Positions 47,089 to 59,027 of a DNA stretch of 64,000 nt are shown here, piece after piece. The position numbers were made by a program, and so were the translations under genes. The DNA comes from Rhizophagus irregularis. Taxonomy: Eukaryota > Glomeromycota > Glomeromycetes > Glomerales > Glomeraceae. The DNA lies in the NCBI RefSeq assembly GCF_026210795.1, contig NC_089437.1, positions 1,860,001 to 1,924,000 of the forward strand, written 5' to 3'. Under the pieces are notes generated by a model that made no database searches, was not told where the DNA came from, and saw nothing but the letters and a program-made list of their open reading frames with translations. The first letter of the stretch is position 1. Each line of letters starts with the position of its first letter.

Positions 47089-48767
47089 CTATCTTCTGAT
47101 TTTCTTTGCTTTCTTTCCAAGTTTATTATATTGGATAATGTCTCTATCTTCTCTATCTCTAAAATCATCATCATTTCCTTCACTTCTAATTCTTTTGCTT
47201 CCTTTCTTTTGTTGTTGTTCTTCTTTCATTTCCAAGGTAGCGATTCTTTGAGCTTCACTAACTCTCTCTTGTAATAACATAACATCATCTTTACTACCAA
47301 TTGGAAACAAATCCATTTTTTTTCCGATAACATGTTCAATTCTTTGAAGCAATTCTACATCGTATTGTGTTACTAGTGTAATTGATTTACCTGATCTACC
47401 TGCTCTTGCTGTCCTTCCTACTCTATGTATATAATCTTTGCTATTTGCAGGTATATCAAAATTAATCACTACATCCACTAAAGGTATATCAAGCCCTCTA
47501 AATACCACAAAAAAAAAGGTTGTTTAGCGAGAAAGTGAGAGTAAAAAAACAACTCTAAAATACTTTTAACTTACCGTGACGCAACATCTGTTGCTACTAA
47601 GATATTCCGATTTCCTGCCTTAAATTTATTTAATGAACCCAATCTTTTTGTTTGTGACAATTGTCCATGTAACGGAATGGCCGGAAATCCAAGATTCCTT
47701 AGTAACAATGCAAGTCTTTGTGTATCATTACATGTTCTGGTAAATATAATTATTGAATTACCGGCTAATTCATTACACAAATAAACCAGATAGCAATCTT
47801 TATGCTTTAATGGAAAAAATAAATAATATTGTAGTAGAGTTGACACCGTAGAATATCTAAATCAAAAGAAGATTAAAAAGAGTACTAAAGTAAAAAGAAA
47901 TTTCATTATATGTATAATTAGTGAACTTACTTTGAAGAAACTTCAACTTTTACTGGATTCATCAATGAAGCTCTTTGTAATTTTGCTACTTTTGTAGTCA
48001 TAGTGGCCGAAAAAAGAAATGTTTTTCTCTCTTTAGGAATAACCTTTAATATCTTATCAATAACTGGCCCAAAGTCCATATCTAATAATTTATCAGCTTC
48101 GTCCATAACCTTAAAAAGAAAATTATAATTTAATTTTAAAATTAAAATTTTTTTATTATGAAATAATATAGTTACCAAGTATTTTAAATTTCTTAAACTA
48201 AATCCTTTCGTGTTCTCTAAATGGTCTTGAAATCTTCCAGGTGTAGCTACAATAATATGTGGTTTTTTGGATAATGCAATGGCCTGTGACATCATATCCA
48301 TACCACCAACTATAACTGCACATCGAACTCCAATTATGGATCCCAAGGACTCAACCGATTCCGATATTTGATATGCCAATTCTCTAAAAAAAATTGTTAA
48401 ATTTCTTTCGAAGAAAAAATTTTCCTTTTCTGATCAATTACCTGGTTGGTGCTAATATACATGCAAATAGACCTTGTGGTGCTTCCCATAATGCTTGTAA
48501 AATAGGCAAAGCAAATGCTGCTGTTTTACCCGACCCAGTTTGTGCTAACCCAATTATGTCTCTTCCTTGTAATGCCCAAGGAATAGCTTCTGCTTGTATT
48601 TCTGTAGGTGTTTTATACTTACATTGTTCACAAGCTTTACATAAAGGTTCAATAATACCCTGTACTTTCGTTAATACCTATACAAGATTTAAATCATTCA
48701 AGCAAAAAAAATTACTAAAATAATTTTTTACCAGCGATGCAAACGTTTTTTCTTCTGAAGTTGACAT
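47089..48767 (-). CDS. RRP3: DEAD-box RNA helicase, Rrp3/DDX47
   Basis: Six exons in gene order: 48732-48767, 48442-48677, 48176-48383, 47931-48109, 47575-47856, 47089-47497 (449 aa, frame intact). Motifs in order: Q-motif region [15 protein letters not shown], Ia APTREL, GG pair in VIVGG, Ib [46 protein letters not shown]. The basic C-tail ends [11 protein letters not shown]. Size and the short N-terminus before the Q motif fit Rrp3/DDX47, a nucleolar ATPase for early 18S pre-rRNA cleavage in the SSU processome. It shares a short divergent promoter with the SYF2 fusion gene. Confidence 0.95.
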
Positions 48768-48995
48768 GATAATATAGTTTTCAATAATTTTAGATTTTTT
48801 TTGTGATAAAAAAAAAAAAATTTTTTTTCACATGATAATGTTAAAATTTTTGATCTTCCATTCATTAATTAAACATGCGACTACGAAATTCTCCGATTAA
48901 GTTTTTTTTTCCTTTTTTTTGCTAAAAAAAAACTAAAAAAAAAAATTTTTAGAAATTTATATTTTTAATACCGTTTTTTTAATTTAGATTTGAAT
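48768..48995. promoter_or_regulatory. Short divergent promoter, RRP3 / AT-hook-SYF2
   Basis: Only 228 bp separate the two start codons. It contains an A12T10-type tract (about 48808-48828) and long T and A runs near 48901-48950, sequence types known to exclude nucleosomes in fungi. Bidirectional activity is inferred from spacing. Confidence 0.6.
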
Positions 48996-51715
48996 ATGCC
49001 ACCTAGGAAAAATACGAAATCTAATAAATCTAATCAAATTAAACCCGAAAATCCTGTCGACCAAATTATACAAAATGTTCAAGATTTCGTAAGCGAAGCT
49101 ATTCCTACGATTCCACCCTCTACTTCTCCTCCTCAAGAAATATCAACACCAAAGAAAAGAACAAGGAAACCTAGAACTACTAAAAAGAAGGATCTCTCTT
49201 CACAAGAGGAATCTAATATTATTGATCCCAGTACCTCTTCTGTCATAAAAACTGAAACTCAACCACAAGAAGAAGTAGCTCCTACAAAAAAAAGACCCGG
49301 TAGAAAACCTAAAGTTAAACAAGAAGCTGTTACTACAGAGGAGGAACCTCAAGAGCAACAACAGCAGCCAACAACCATTGTTCCTCAGCATCAATTGTTA
49401 TTTATTAATGCAACCCCTGAAGAGCCGGTCAAGAAGAAGCCGGGAAGAAAACCAAAAGCAAGGAAACAAGAGGAGGTCCAACAACATTCACTATCAGAAG
49501 AGAAGATTAGAAATATTCAACCGACGCCTGCAGTTCCTACATCATCATCATCACCAGCAGCTATAAGAAATCTCATTAATTTAGATGAAGATAGCTTTCA
49601 TCCTTATGGTTTTAATAAGGGTCAGATAAATTTACCTGAGCCACAAGGTAATAATAATTATAATTCTCCGGTCGCGCCATCCCCTGTTGTTCAACCAGTC
49701 ATCGCTCCAATTACTACTCCTACTTCTACCTCTACTCTTCCATCTGCTCCTGCACCAAGTAAGCGAGGTCGGCCTAAAAAAGTTAAAGTCGATCCACAAA
49801 CTGCAGCTACAGCAGATATTTCAGAGACTCATGATGCAAAACCTGCTCCGGTAAGAAAAAGGAAATCAAGGAAACAAGAAGTTTCAGCGGAGCCAGATAA
49901 ACAATCGGAAATTATTGTTGGTGAAGATTTTACTCCTCAAGAACAAGTGGGTATAAACCAACAACAGACGGAAGGAGAGATTGAGCAATCATTGATTTCT
50001 GCTAAAGCAGCCAACCCCGTTAAGAAGAGGAGATCTAAAAAACGGGTTGCTATTACTCCGCAAACAACTGCTATTGAAACAACTTCTATTGAACAATCGC
50101 AGAATGAGCAACAGCCAACTATTAAGACTACTAAGAGAGGTAGACCAAAAAAAATAAAACCGGTCAATAAACCAACTGTTGATGAGGAAATTCTTACTAT
50201 AAATACTACAAATATGGAAAAAGTTGATGATACAAAATCCATATCAGTGATAGAATCTCCCATAGTAGAACCACAACAGTCACAACAAAAACCATCTATT
50301 AATGTAGATTCACAAAGTCCCTCTATGCCTTCAGAACAAGAGAATTCTACTGATCCCACAAAGCCTAATGTGGATTCAAAAAATTCTGTTGTACTAAATG
50401 AAGATATAAAAATATCTCATCATGAGAAACCTTCCGATTTTATAACATCGCAAACAGTTGATGGAGAAAAAGATGTTAAATCGACTAAAAATTTTGAGAA
50501 CAATAATACTTCAGTAGTACAACAAGTAGATCAGGATGTTACAATGGATGATGCACAAAATAAAGTAGAAGAAGTTAATTCACTTGTCGGTGAACAGAGC
50601 GTCAAAAGAAAACGTTCTTTGGATAATGATGATAGTTATGATGAGGACAGTGAACAACCTACACCAAAAAAATTATCACGTATTGAGGAATTTAAAGCTA
50701 AAATGGACAAGTTTAATAAACTTCGAAATCGAATGGTGTGTGTTAATTAAATAATAATTATTCATATCTTAAATAAAGATACATTTGGTTATTTTTTTTT
50801 TTTACAGGATGAAGGAGAGTCCGCCAATCGTAAAGAAGTTTATGAGGAACATCAACGTAAGAAAACCAATCCCAGAGAATTAATACGACAAGAAAGAAAA
50901 CGCGAAGAAGCTGAAAAATTGTTGGCTAAGCAAGTAATATTAAAAGCGATTCAATTATTTGCATACATATTGAAGAAACGTACATTATACTAAAATTAAA
51001 TTTGACAAAATTTATAGCAAGCTGAAGAGAGGGGGGAGGATTATGAAAGATCAAGGTTCTGGGAATATTCTATTGAATCAGTTGAAAAATGGGAAAAGAA
51101 ACAAGAAAAGAAAGCAAAGAAATCAGATGTCGCTTTTACTGGTGAGTGAAGCGTTTAGGAAAGAATTTATTTTTAAGATTATTTTTCATTAGATCGTTTG
51201 CTTATTATTTTATATATTATTAGATTACAATCAAGTAGCAACTAAGAAATATAAGAAACAAATTAACGAATTAAAACCAGATTTAGCAGCATATAATGAA
51301 CAAAAGGCAGCAGCAATTGCATCATCAAGTTTAATTAAAGCAGAAGATGGACAAATTGTACCAGTAGATACAGAATCAAGTTTTTACAGAGACGCAAATT
51401 CCTTACAATATGCTAGCGTAGATAATCAACCAAGTCGTGAAGCAATTGATAGAGTTGTTGCAGATGTTAACAAAACAATTGCTAGGCGTGAAAAATCTTC
51501 TAGACAGAAAACTATTAACGAAGAAGATGATATTACTTATATTAATGAACGTAATAGAAGATTCAATGAAAAAATTGGTAGATTTTATGATAAATATACT
51601 AAAGAAATCAAGGAAAATTTTGAACGTGGCACCGCGTATGTATTGATATTTAAAGTCGAGAATACCGATTTTTGTATAATTTTTATTAATTAAATATTTT
51701 TATTTTAGATTGTAA
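48996..51715 (+). CDS. SYF2-type splicing factor with a long AT-hook N-terminal extension
   Basis: Exons 48996-50735, 50808-50933, 51018-51141, 51224-51635, 51709-51715 (802 aa). Residues about 561-802 are SYF2: FKAKMDKFNKLRNRMDEG, EEHQRKKTNPRELIRQERKR, RFWEYSIESVEKWEKK, SDVAFTDYNQVATKKYKKQI, then the conserved C-terminal part. SYF2 belongs to the Prp19/NTC-associated spliceosomal set. The first 560 residues, encoded in the same exon as the start of SYF2, are low-complexity with AT-hook-like motifs: KKRPGRKPK (about 98-106), KKKPGRKPK (146-154), SKRGRPKK (255-262), TKRGRPKK (379-386), plus basic patches KKRTRKPR and KKRRSKKR. Ordinary SYF2 is roughly 215-280 aa, so this is an unusual fusion. 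Confidence 0.9.
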
Positions 51716-52918
51716 ATCCATGATAATATTACATTAAAATGGATTGTTGGATTGTTAGCGGGATAGATGAGTAAATTCGAAATGGTATTTATTATTTCCC
51801 CAATAGTTTTTATCGTAAACAGATCGGATAATCAAAATAATATTTGGTCATTTCCGAATTTTTGTAAATATGATTAACAAACTAGTAAAAAATTTATTTA
51901 TTTCTTTTTTTATAAATACTTTTCCTCCTCACAAATTTAATCTCTTTCATAAATAAATAATTTTTTTGGAATTAATAGATTAGAAAATTTGTTATTATAT
52001 AACGTGTTTGGTTTGAGTTCATATTAAAACTATTGTACTTTACGTGATAAAGTTTAAATTAAACTTTTAATAATACCATAAACCTTTTTTGGGATATCCC
52101 ACATCAAAAAGAATTGGGTATGAACTATGAAATGAATAATTAATACTCGTAAAATTGGTACACACATACACACAGGAATTTTTATGTTTAACTTGATATT
52201 TGTGGCCTACATTAATTTTAATGCTGGTCAAAATGTAAAACTATATGTCTTAGCAGTTGGCAGTTGGTTGTATGCGTAACCCACTAAAATAATAATAATC
52301 GTTATATTATTTATATTATCCAGATATCTAAAGAAATTCTTAATGAGGAATCTATGATCGAATATCGCCCTCCTTTCTTTTCTTTCAAAAATATCAAATT
52401 GCGCTGGAGGCTTGAAAAGTGATCTAAATTATTATAATTTTCCACAATAACACACTTATTGATCAATCACGTTACTTTTTTAGTAGAGGACTTCTCTTAT
52501 TTTATTATTATTATTATTTATTTATTGAACATTCTCTTATTTTACCTTTTTCTCACTTTCTCAAATCGGTAATTATAACATAAAATAATCAGTTAGTATC
52601 AAGTCTAATTTAATATTAGACTATGAGGGACGAGAAAACATTTCACAGGATGCGATACTCCGCCGTCTAACACAGTATATATTATATAACGTATCGGATT
52701 CATGACAAATTTTTATAAAGTATCTTATTTTTATTTGAATTATTAAATAATTATCAATGACAATTGGTAAATATTAAATTTATATTTACAGTCTTTTATT
52801 AATACTGAGAATTTTATTTTTTGAAAAAAAATGAGATTTTGAAATCAATGGGTCGCGTATTCACTTATTCTTTAATGATAATGTGACATTATATGTCTCC
52901 AATACTGTACATTTATAG
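51716..52918. other. Gene-free stretch 3' of the SYF2 gene
   Basis: 3' UTR and AT-rich sequence. No ORF or intact element recognised. Confidence 0.5.
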
Positions 52919-53504
52919 TGATCCGATCCTATTTTTAAAACGTCATCCGGATCCAATCCCAACAATCCGGATCTGAAAATTTACGGATTGATCCTTAATT
53001 TAGGATTAATCAGGATATATCCCAAGTTTGCCGTTAAATTAGGATCTATCAGGATCAATCCTAATAAAGTTTTTTTTCGTATTTCGTTTATAAAGATTTA
53101 TTAATTAATAAAATTATTAATTATAAATAACTTAGTATTAAGGAACTCGTTTCTGTTTCTTACTTTTTAATTAAATTTAATTAGTTGTTTTCCTTTCTGA
53201 AAGATTTTGTTCGATCATTTCATCAACATCATCATCTTGAATATTATTAGAATCAATTTTGTAAAAATGACAATTCTTAACGAAAAAAAATGGATTTAAT
53301 AAAATTGAAGGAAATAAAAAGGGTTATATAACTGTATAACCGTTAATCGTGTAGTCATTATCAACTTCATGAGTAAACGGTAAAATCATTAAAAAAAAAA
53401 TTTATATTCATCCGGATGTTCATCCGGATTATCAACGGAGCGGATATCCGAATTCAATCCGGATTACGGATATATCCGGATTGAGCAAAAATAGGATCGG
53501 ATCA
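52919..53504. mobile_element. TIR element H, 586 bp, ends TGATCCGATCCTATTTTT
   Basis: The left end is matched by its reverse complement at the right (AAAAATAGGATCGGATCA). Subterminal regions are full of ATCCGGAT/GGATCAATCC motifs, reminiscent of elements C and I but with different sequence. No ORF. Target duplication not evident. Confidence 0.75.
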
Positions 53505-53506
53505 TT

Positions 53507-53674
53507 AGGGCAATGACAGATATTACCTAATATCAGTTTATTATTATAAGAGCTTACCCTCCCAGGTAAGATATATTATATATGTAATTTCCTTATATAG
53601 TATATATGTAACCTAAGATTTTCAATTACCCCCCCCCTCCCCCTAGAATATTAGGTAATATCTGTCACTGCCCT
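53507..53674. mobile_element. MITE F, 168 bp, ends AGGGCAATGACAG
   Basis: AGGGCAATGACAGATATTAC at the left is mirrored by GTAATATCTGTCACTGCCCT at the right. The centre contains (TA)-rich sequence and a C-rich run near 53630. It abuts element H directly. A partial copy is at 37320-37400. Confidence 0.82.
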
Positions 53675-54710
53675 TACTGTACAATAGATTAAGATAAATC
53701 ATAACTCAATTATTAATAATCAGTCTATTGATCCCTCAAGTATAAAATTTACAGAAACAATATAGAAATAGACACGATTTTTACAGAAATCATATAGAAA
53801 AAGAAATCAAAATAATTTTCAGAAATCGTATAAAAAAAAAAATTGTTATCCTTTTTAATGGATTACCCTGTTCTCTTAATAAATATTCCAACCTACATTG
53901 GCTAATTTTTTGAGGAACGCAGATTTGTTCGCTATCGGTCTCTTATCAATATTTAAACCTTAGGAGTAATTTTAAGTTGAAATACCAAACAATTTGACTC
54001 TTTGAAAACGTATCGTAAAAAACGCGTTGATCAACCGAACAGGATTCACGATGAAATTTTTGAAAGCCGGTTTAATTTTCACCACATTCTTTATTCCCTT
54101 CTACTCTCATTAGTTTTAAATCTTTATTATTTCAATTGTTATCAAAGCTAGGTATATTTTCGCCATACTTTCTCCAAAATGATTCTAGCTATTTCTGCTA
54201 GTATTATTTAGTTGATGGCGACCAAGTGTAAGTATACCACATCCTGTCCAATACATATCTGTTTCCAAGCTCACATCTTGTCTATTATTATATAACTGTT
54301 TCTAGACTTATTTTGTTCGACATAATAAACACATATCGCAATAATGTGACCAAGAATTTTTCTTTTTAATAGCTAAAACAAATTTTTAATTTTATTTTTT
54401 TTTTCAATTCTAAATCCAGCCATTAAAATTTCTATATAATAATAGACTTATTATCATAAATCATATTATATCCAGATTAAAAACTTGGACAAATCACGTC
54501 TACGCTTACAATTTATATACATCTTATCAAGAAGTACCATATATTTTGAACATCAGTAGTTTCAAAAGTGTACTTATACATAAAATAAAGGAATAATACT
54601 GTATTACGCAATGAACACCGCAGGGCCAACCATGGTGGAATAAATAGTGGAAGAGTAGAAAAGTGGAAAAATGGAAGAGTGGAAGATTGGGAGATTTTAT
54701 AAAAAGTTTG
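53675..54710. other. Gene-free stretch
   Basis: AT-rich. Nothing recognisable apart from short direct repeats of CAGAAATCATATAGAAA-type sequence near 53750-53835. Confidence 0.4.
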
Positions 54711-54716
54711 TGACCG

Positions 54717-57035
54717 TATGAGGCGCCATGCTGTTCAAAAGTCTGGGGTTTAAACCCCAGATCAAATCCCAGATTTATCCGGGGTGAAAATGGATTAATC
54801 CATATTTCATCCCAGATTTTCCTATATTTCACCCCGGATTTGATCCATATTTTATCCGGATCGATACATGTTATCGGATCTGATCCACATTTTACCCCAG
54901 ATTAATTCCTTAAATTTCACCAAAAATTATATCACACCCAATTGTCAAACCCCGGATTAATCCATATTTCATCCCAGATTTGATCCATATTTTATCCCGG
55001 ATTAATCCATATTTTATCCCGGATTTGATCTATATTTTATCCTGGATTTGATTCTATATTTTATCCCGGATTTGATTTATCCCAGATTCAATTTTATCCC
55101 AGATCTGATCTATATTTTATCCGGATTATATCTGAACTATATCACAGGTTTTAAGTCATGTGATCAGATTTTTTTGTTTATGAGATCATTTTGAAACCTC
55201 TCTTATAACTTTAAAATAAAGTAAAATTTCTATTAAAGTTTACATGAGATGTTTTGAATAGAGATAAAGATGACCCTGAAATTAGATTTTCCAAAATTCT
55301 GAACCCATAATCCATAATTTCAAACTTCTGAAATCTGAAATTCCAGCCAAAATTGAAATTAAATATGTAAATTCAGCTGGAATTATGCACTTAATTCCAG
55401 CAGGAAGTATTGAATTTCGATTCTGGCTGGAATTACGGGTTCATTAATTTTAATTATGAATTAATTTTGGCAGAATTTCAGATTTCAGATTTTTGTTAAA
55501 TTAATTTCAAATTTCAGGGCTATCCTTAAATATAGAGATTACATGATTTTAAATTATTACCAGATGTCATACCATTTACGCTTAATTTCAGCCAAGTTGC
55601 CAAGTTTTGTAATGCTGGTTCCATTCTCACGTTATATCATATTTGAACCAAAATTTTAGGTAAGTTTTCAAAAAATATTTTTCAAAAATAAAATAATTTT
55701 TTAATTATTTTTTTCATTTTATAGGACTGACATTACAACTTATTGAAATTTTAGTTCCAATAAAATTGGAGAATTATACATAAGGTTATATGACTTTTTA
55801 AAAGGAAAATTTTCATATCAATCATTTGGTATTATTTATTTTATTTCTCTTATCTAACAATTTTATAATTAGAAGGCAAAAAAAAACCAAGCCCTTTAGA
55901 TAAATATAAACAATAAATATTTTTAGATTATATAGAGGAGAAAATTTGTTGGTATTATTGAAAAAATATTTAGTATTATAATAATCATATATATAATTCA
56001 TATTTAAAGTTTAAACATCCTATATATAAATAGAAACTTTATTATAAAAATTTTTTTTAAATTTTATTTTCAGAATTTTTCTAACTATTACTGGAGATGA
56101 TGATCACCAGGTGAATATAATGCCAGTAAAAATTGATAATTCTGGCTAAATGAAAATAATTACCTGGTAATTTGAAGTAAAAGACTTATTTTCATACATT
56201 TTTTATAAATAAATATGTTGAAAAATATTTTGAGATTTTTTTAAAAATTTATTATTAACCTATTAACAGGCTGATTAAAATAAATCATTTTTATTATTTA
56301 TTCAGTGCAATACCTCTATAATAGGTATCTCTTGTATTTTATATGATGATCTAATAATTAGAATTTTATAAAATTTTATCATTAAATAGTTTTTAATAAA
56401 ATAAATTGATTAAGTAAATAAAAAATTTTCTCAATTTTTTTACTTATATAATATAAAAATTATGATAAATTTGATTGGTTAAAATTATATAATATTGAAA
56501 TTTATATATTTAGTAATCATAATTCTGGCTAAATTTATAATGCTAACTAGAGTTAAGATTAATTATTAAGGTTTTTTTTTTAAATTTTTAAAAAGAGCAG
56601 CGTAAGGAGAATTTAATTTTATTGGTTGATCGGCAAGAATTCTAACTGGCTAAAATCAATAATTGACTTCGTAATGTTGGATTTATATCACCAGGATAAA
56701 ATCAAATATAGATAAAATCAAATCCGGGATAAAATATAAATCAGATCCAGGATAAAATATGGATTAATCCGGGGTAAAATATGGATTAAATCTGGGATGA
56801 AATATGGATTAATCCGGGGTTTGACAATTGGGTGTGATGTAATTTTTGGTGAAATTTAAGGAATTAATCTGGGGTAAAATGTGGATCAGATCCGGGATAA
56901 AATATGGATCAAATCCGGGGTGAAATATAGGAAAATCTGGGATGAAATATGGATTAATCCATTTTCACCCCGGATAAATCTGGGATTTGATCTGGGGTTT
57001 AAACCCCAGACTTTTGATCAGTATGGCGCTTCATA
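54717..57035. mobile_element. TIR element I, 2.3 kb, long arms of GGATTAATCC-type repeats
   Basis: Ends read inward TATGAGGCGCCATGCTG and TATGAAGCGCCATACTG. TGACCG directly flanks both sides (54711-54716 and 57036-57041). The arms are roughly 340-390 bp: each starts with the palindrome CTGGGGTTTAAACCCCAG and continues with many 20-40-bp units of the type CCGGATTAATCCATATTT/CCCAGATTTGATCC. The interior (about 55110-56690) is AT-rich without a transposase and includes smaller inverted motifs (CCAGCCAAAATT, ATTCTGGCTAAA). Non-autonomous. Confidence 0.85.
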
Positions 57036-57735
57036 TGACCGTAATACAGCCACCCTATCAGTTGACATTTTTTCTCAATTTTTGTTTATAGTCAATAGGT
57101 TAAAATGCAAATGTATCGTTCTTGACGCGGTGTTGACTTGACCTGCATAATATATTTTACAATAAGGAGTCAAGATGATGCCACCAGAAGGGTCAAGTCC
57201 GATACTTTTGCGGTTAAAATATCTTTATTGTGATCATCAAATGAGAACTGCACATGTTAGATTAGATAGTCATTAGATAGTTATTGTTTCATATCCAGAA
57301 TTTTTGTTTTGAATATTGATAATTGTTATAAATAAAGCAAATAGTTTATCTATCCAAAAATAATTAATTTTATATTATTAGAGATAGGAAAAAATTGGTC
57401 ATCACTTTCATTCTAAAACCTATCAATCATAAAAAAGGCAAGATTCTTGTTAAAAAAGATATACGAAAAAAGGATAACATGCATCACATTATACATTTTA
57501 TTATATTCGAATTCAGGAGATATAACCTTTCTTCAACAGAAATGACCGATGATGAATATGATTTGCATAACGTGCATTTTAAGAATTATTCATAAAAGAA
57601 ATTTTTTTATTAAATAATGATGATATTTTCCATAAGAAAAAAAAAGCTAAGACATTAAATATTATGTATTAAAAATGAAGTAAGAAATCTCAAAAAAATG
57701 TAAATTTTTTTAATTATATAAATAGTTATAATTAA
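57036..57735. other. Gene-free stretch upstream of the small membrane protein
   Basis: One ORF (57395-57595) without an evident homologue or splice partners. I do not support it as a gene. Nothing else seen. Confidence 0.4.
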
Positions 57736-57900
57736 CAGTCTAACCTCAATATACCGATATTTGATATACCGATATACTATTAAAAACTTGTAAAATTTTA
57801 TTTTCCCACTATATGTGAGGACGTATAAATATCGGGTATAACTTTGATATATCGATATTTCTAAAAATTTCATATATTATCCCGATATATTGTTTGACTG
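57736..57900. mobile_element. MITE J, 165 bp, ends CAGTCTAAC/CAGTCAAAC, TAA flanks
   Basis: Left CAGTCTAACCTCAATATACC and right reverse complement CAGTCAAACAATATATCG. TAA at 57733-57735 and 57901-57903. The interior has repeated CCGATATA/TATCGATAT motifs. The CAGTC ends resemble pogo/Tc1-like MITEs but the 3-bp flank does not settle the superfamily. It ends 60 bp before a start codon. Confidence 0.72.
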
Positions 57901-57959
57901 TAAAGGAAAAAAGATTCCACGAATTAATCTTTCTAATAAAAAAAAAAAAAGTTTTCATT

Positions 57960-58678
57960 ATGTTTTTCTTGATGATTAAAAATGTATTACAAAAATATAT
58001 TTTATCGTTCTTGATCATAATATCATGTTATATAATAAGTTGTAATGCGGAACCTAACATAGAAAATATGAAAAAAGAAATAAAAATTATTGTTGGTGTT
58101 TTATTTGTCTCACTATTAATTTCTTTTATCATTATGTGGCTTAATAAAAATCGAAAAAATTTATTAAAAGGTAAAATAGTTTCAATTATATTCAGTTATG
58201 TTAAATTATATTTTTCTAATAATATGCATTTTTTTTTTCCTTCTTGCGTGAAAATTTATAAGTTCATAGTAGAGAAATGTATGATCTAACTAACTCTTCA
58301 ATGCAAACAGAAACGTCAACTGGACGTTTAGAAAGTATAACATCAAGCTGTAGAAGTTCTTTCTCTTTCCGTAATTCTTTTAATAGTTTTACTTTGAACA
58401 ACATGATAAGACCAACAAGGCCAGCAAACAATACACAAGTATCACAGTCACGTCGTACAACCTCTACAACTGCTACAACTATCGAGAATGTATTAATAGA
58501 AGTAGACGGACAAAATCGAAGATCATTTGCTAGCGTTATAATACCTTTGACTTCTACGAGTAGAAATAATCAAAATCGTAATCACTATAGAAGTGATCCT
58601 ATTTATCCTGAACTTTATCCAAACGATTCTAATCAAGATGTTCTTGAAATGGAACCTCCTCCTATTTATAAACCATAA
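57960..58678 (+). CDS. Small single-pass membrane protein with C-terminal PPPIY motif
   Basis: Two exons, 57960-58170 and 58263-58678 (208 aa). The acceptor TATAAG at 58261-58262 is the one that keeps frame. Signal peptide-like start (MFFLMIKNVLQ, then SFLIIISCYIISCNA), a very short luminal part (about 12 residues), a transmembrane helix (IIVGVLFVSLLISFIIMWL), a basic stop-transfer (NKNRKN), then a Ser/Thr/Asn/Arg-rich cytoplasmic tail ending MEPPPIYKP. PPxY at the extreme C-terminus suggests recruitment of a Rsp5/Nedd4-type ligase, as in yeast Rcr1/Rcr2, which have similar size and layout. Orthology is not shown. The MITE at 57736-57900 lies in its promoter. Confidence 0.72.
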
Positions 58679-59027
58679 TAATATAATTTCGTATGTTATA
58701 TATATAATTAGATTTTATTTAACTTAGTTTATATTTTCGTTATTTATAATTTTTCTATTTAATTTTTTTTATAATAATAATAATTTATGTATATAAATAT
58801 ACAATAATAAATTTCTTGCTTTAGACAAAACCGCTGGAATTGGGAATAAATTATATCATCATGAAGTAATGATTGAATATCGTAGATCATTACGCCAGTA
58901 AAAAAAAAAAAATTCTAAGCCACCCATCTATTTTTCGACTATTTTTCGAGAAATATTGTTTCTATTCTCGTGAAATCCAATTTTTACTATTTATTTATTT
59001 ATTTATTTTTTTAACTGCTTAGTCAAA
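58679..59027. other. Short intergenic region, PPxY protein to GST
   Basis: 3' UTR of the upstream gene and promoter of the GST gene. (TTTA)n run near 58990-59010. Nothing else. Confidence 0.55.

Noticed and set aside
49937-50359. Antisense ORF within the SYF2 fusion gene
   Set aside because: Shadow of the low-complexity coding exon on the other strand.
54527-54832. ORFs of 101 and 86 codons in the arms of element I (also 56881-57141)
   Set aside because: The two are the same TIR sequence read from each side; they encode only the repeat arrays.
57395-57595. 66-codon ORF upstream of the PPxY protein
   Set aside because: No recognisable domain, Lys/Ile-rich composition as expected by chance in this AT-rich DNA, no splice partners found.
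57894-57959. Upstream extension of the PPxY protein
   Set aside because: It would start at TTG inside or next to the MITE end; the ATG at 57960 starts a proper signal sequence.
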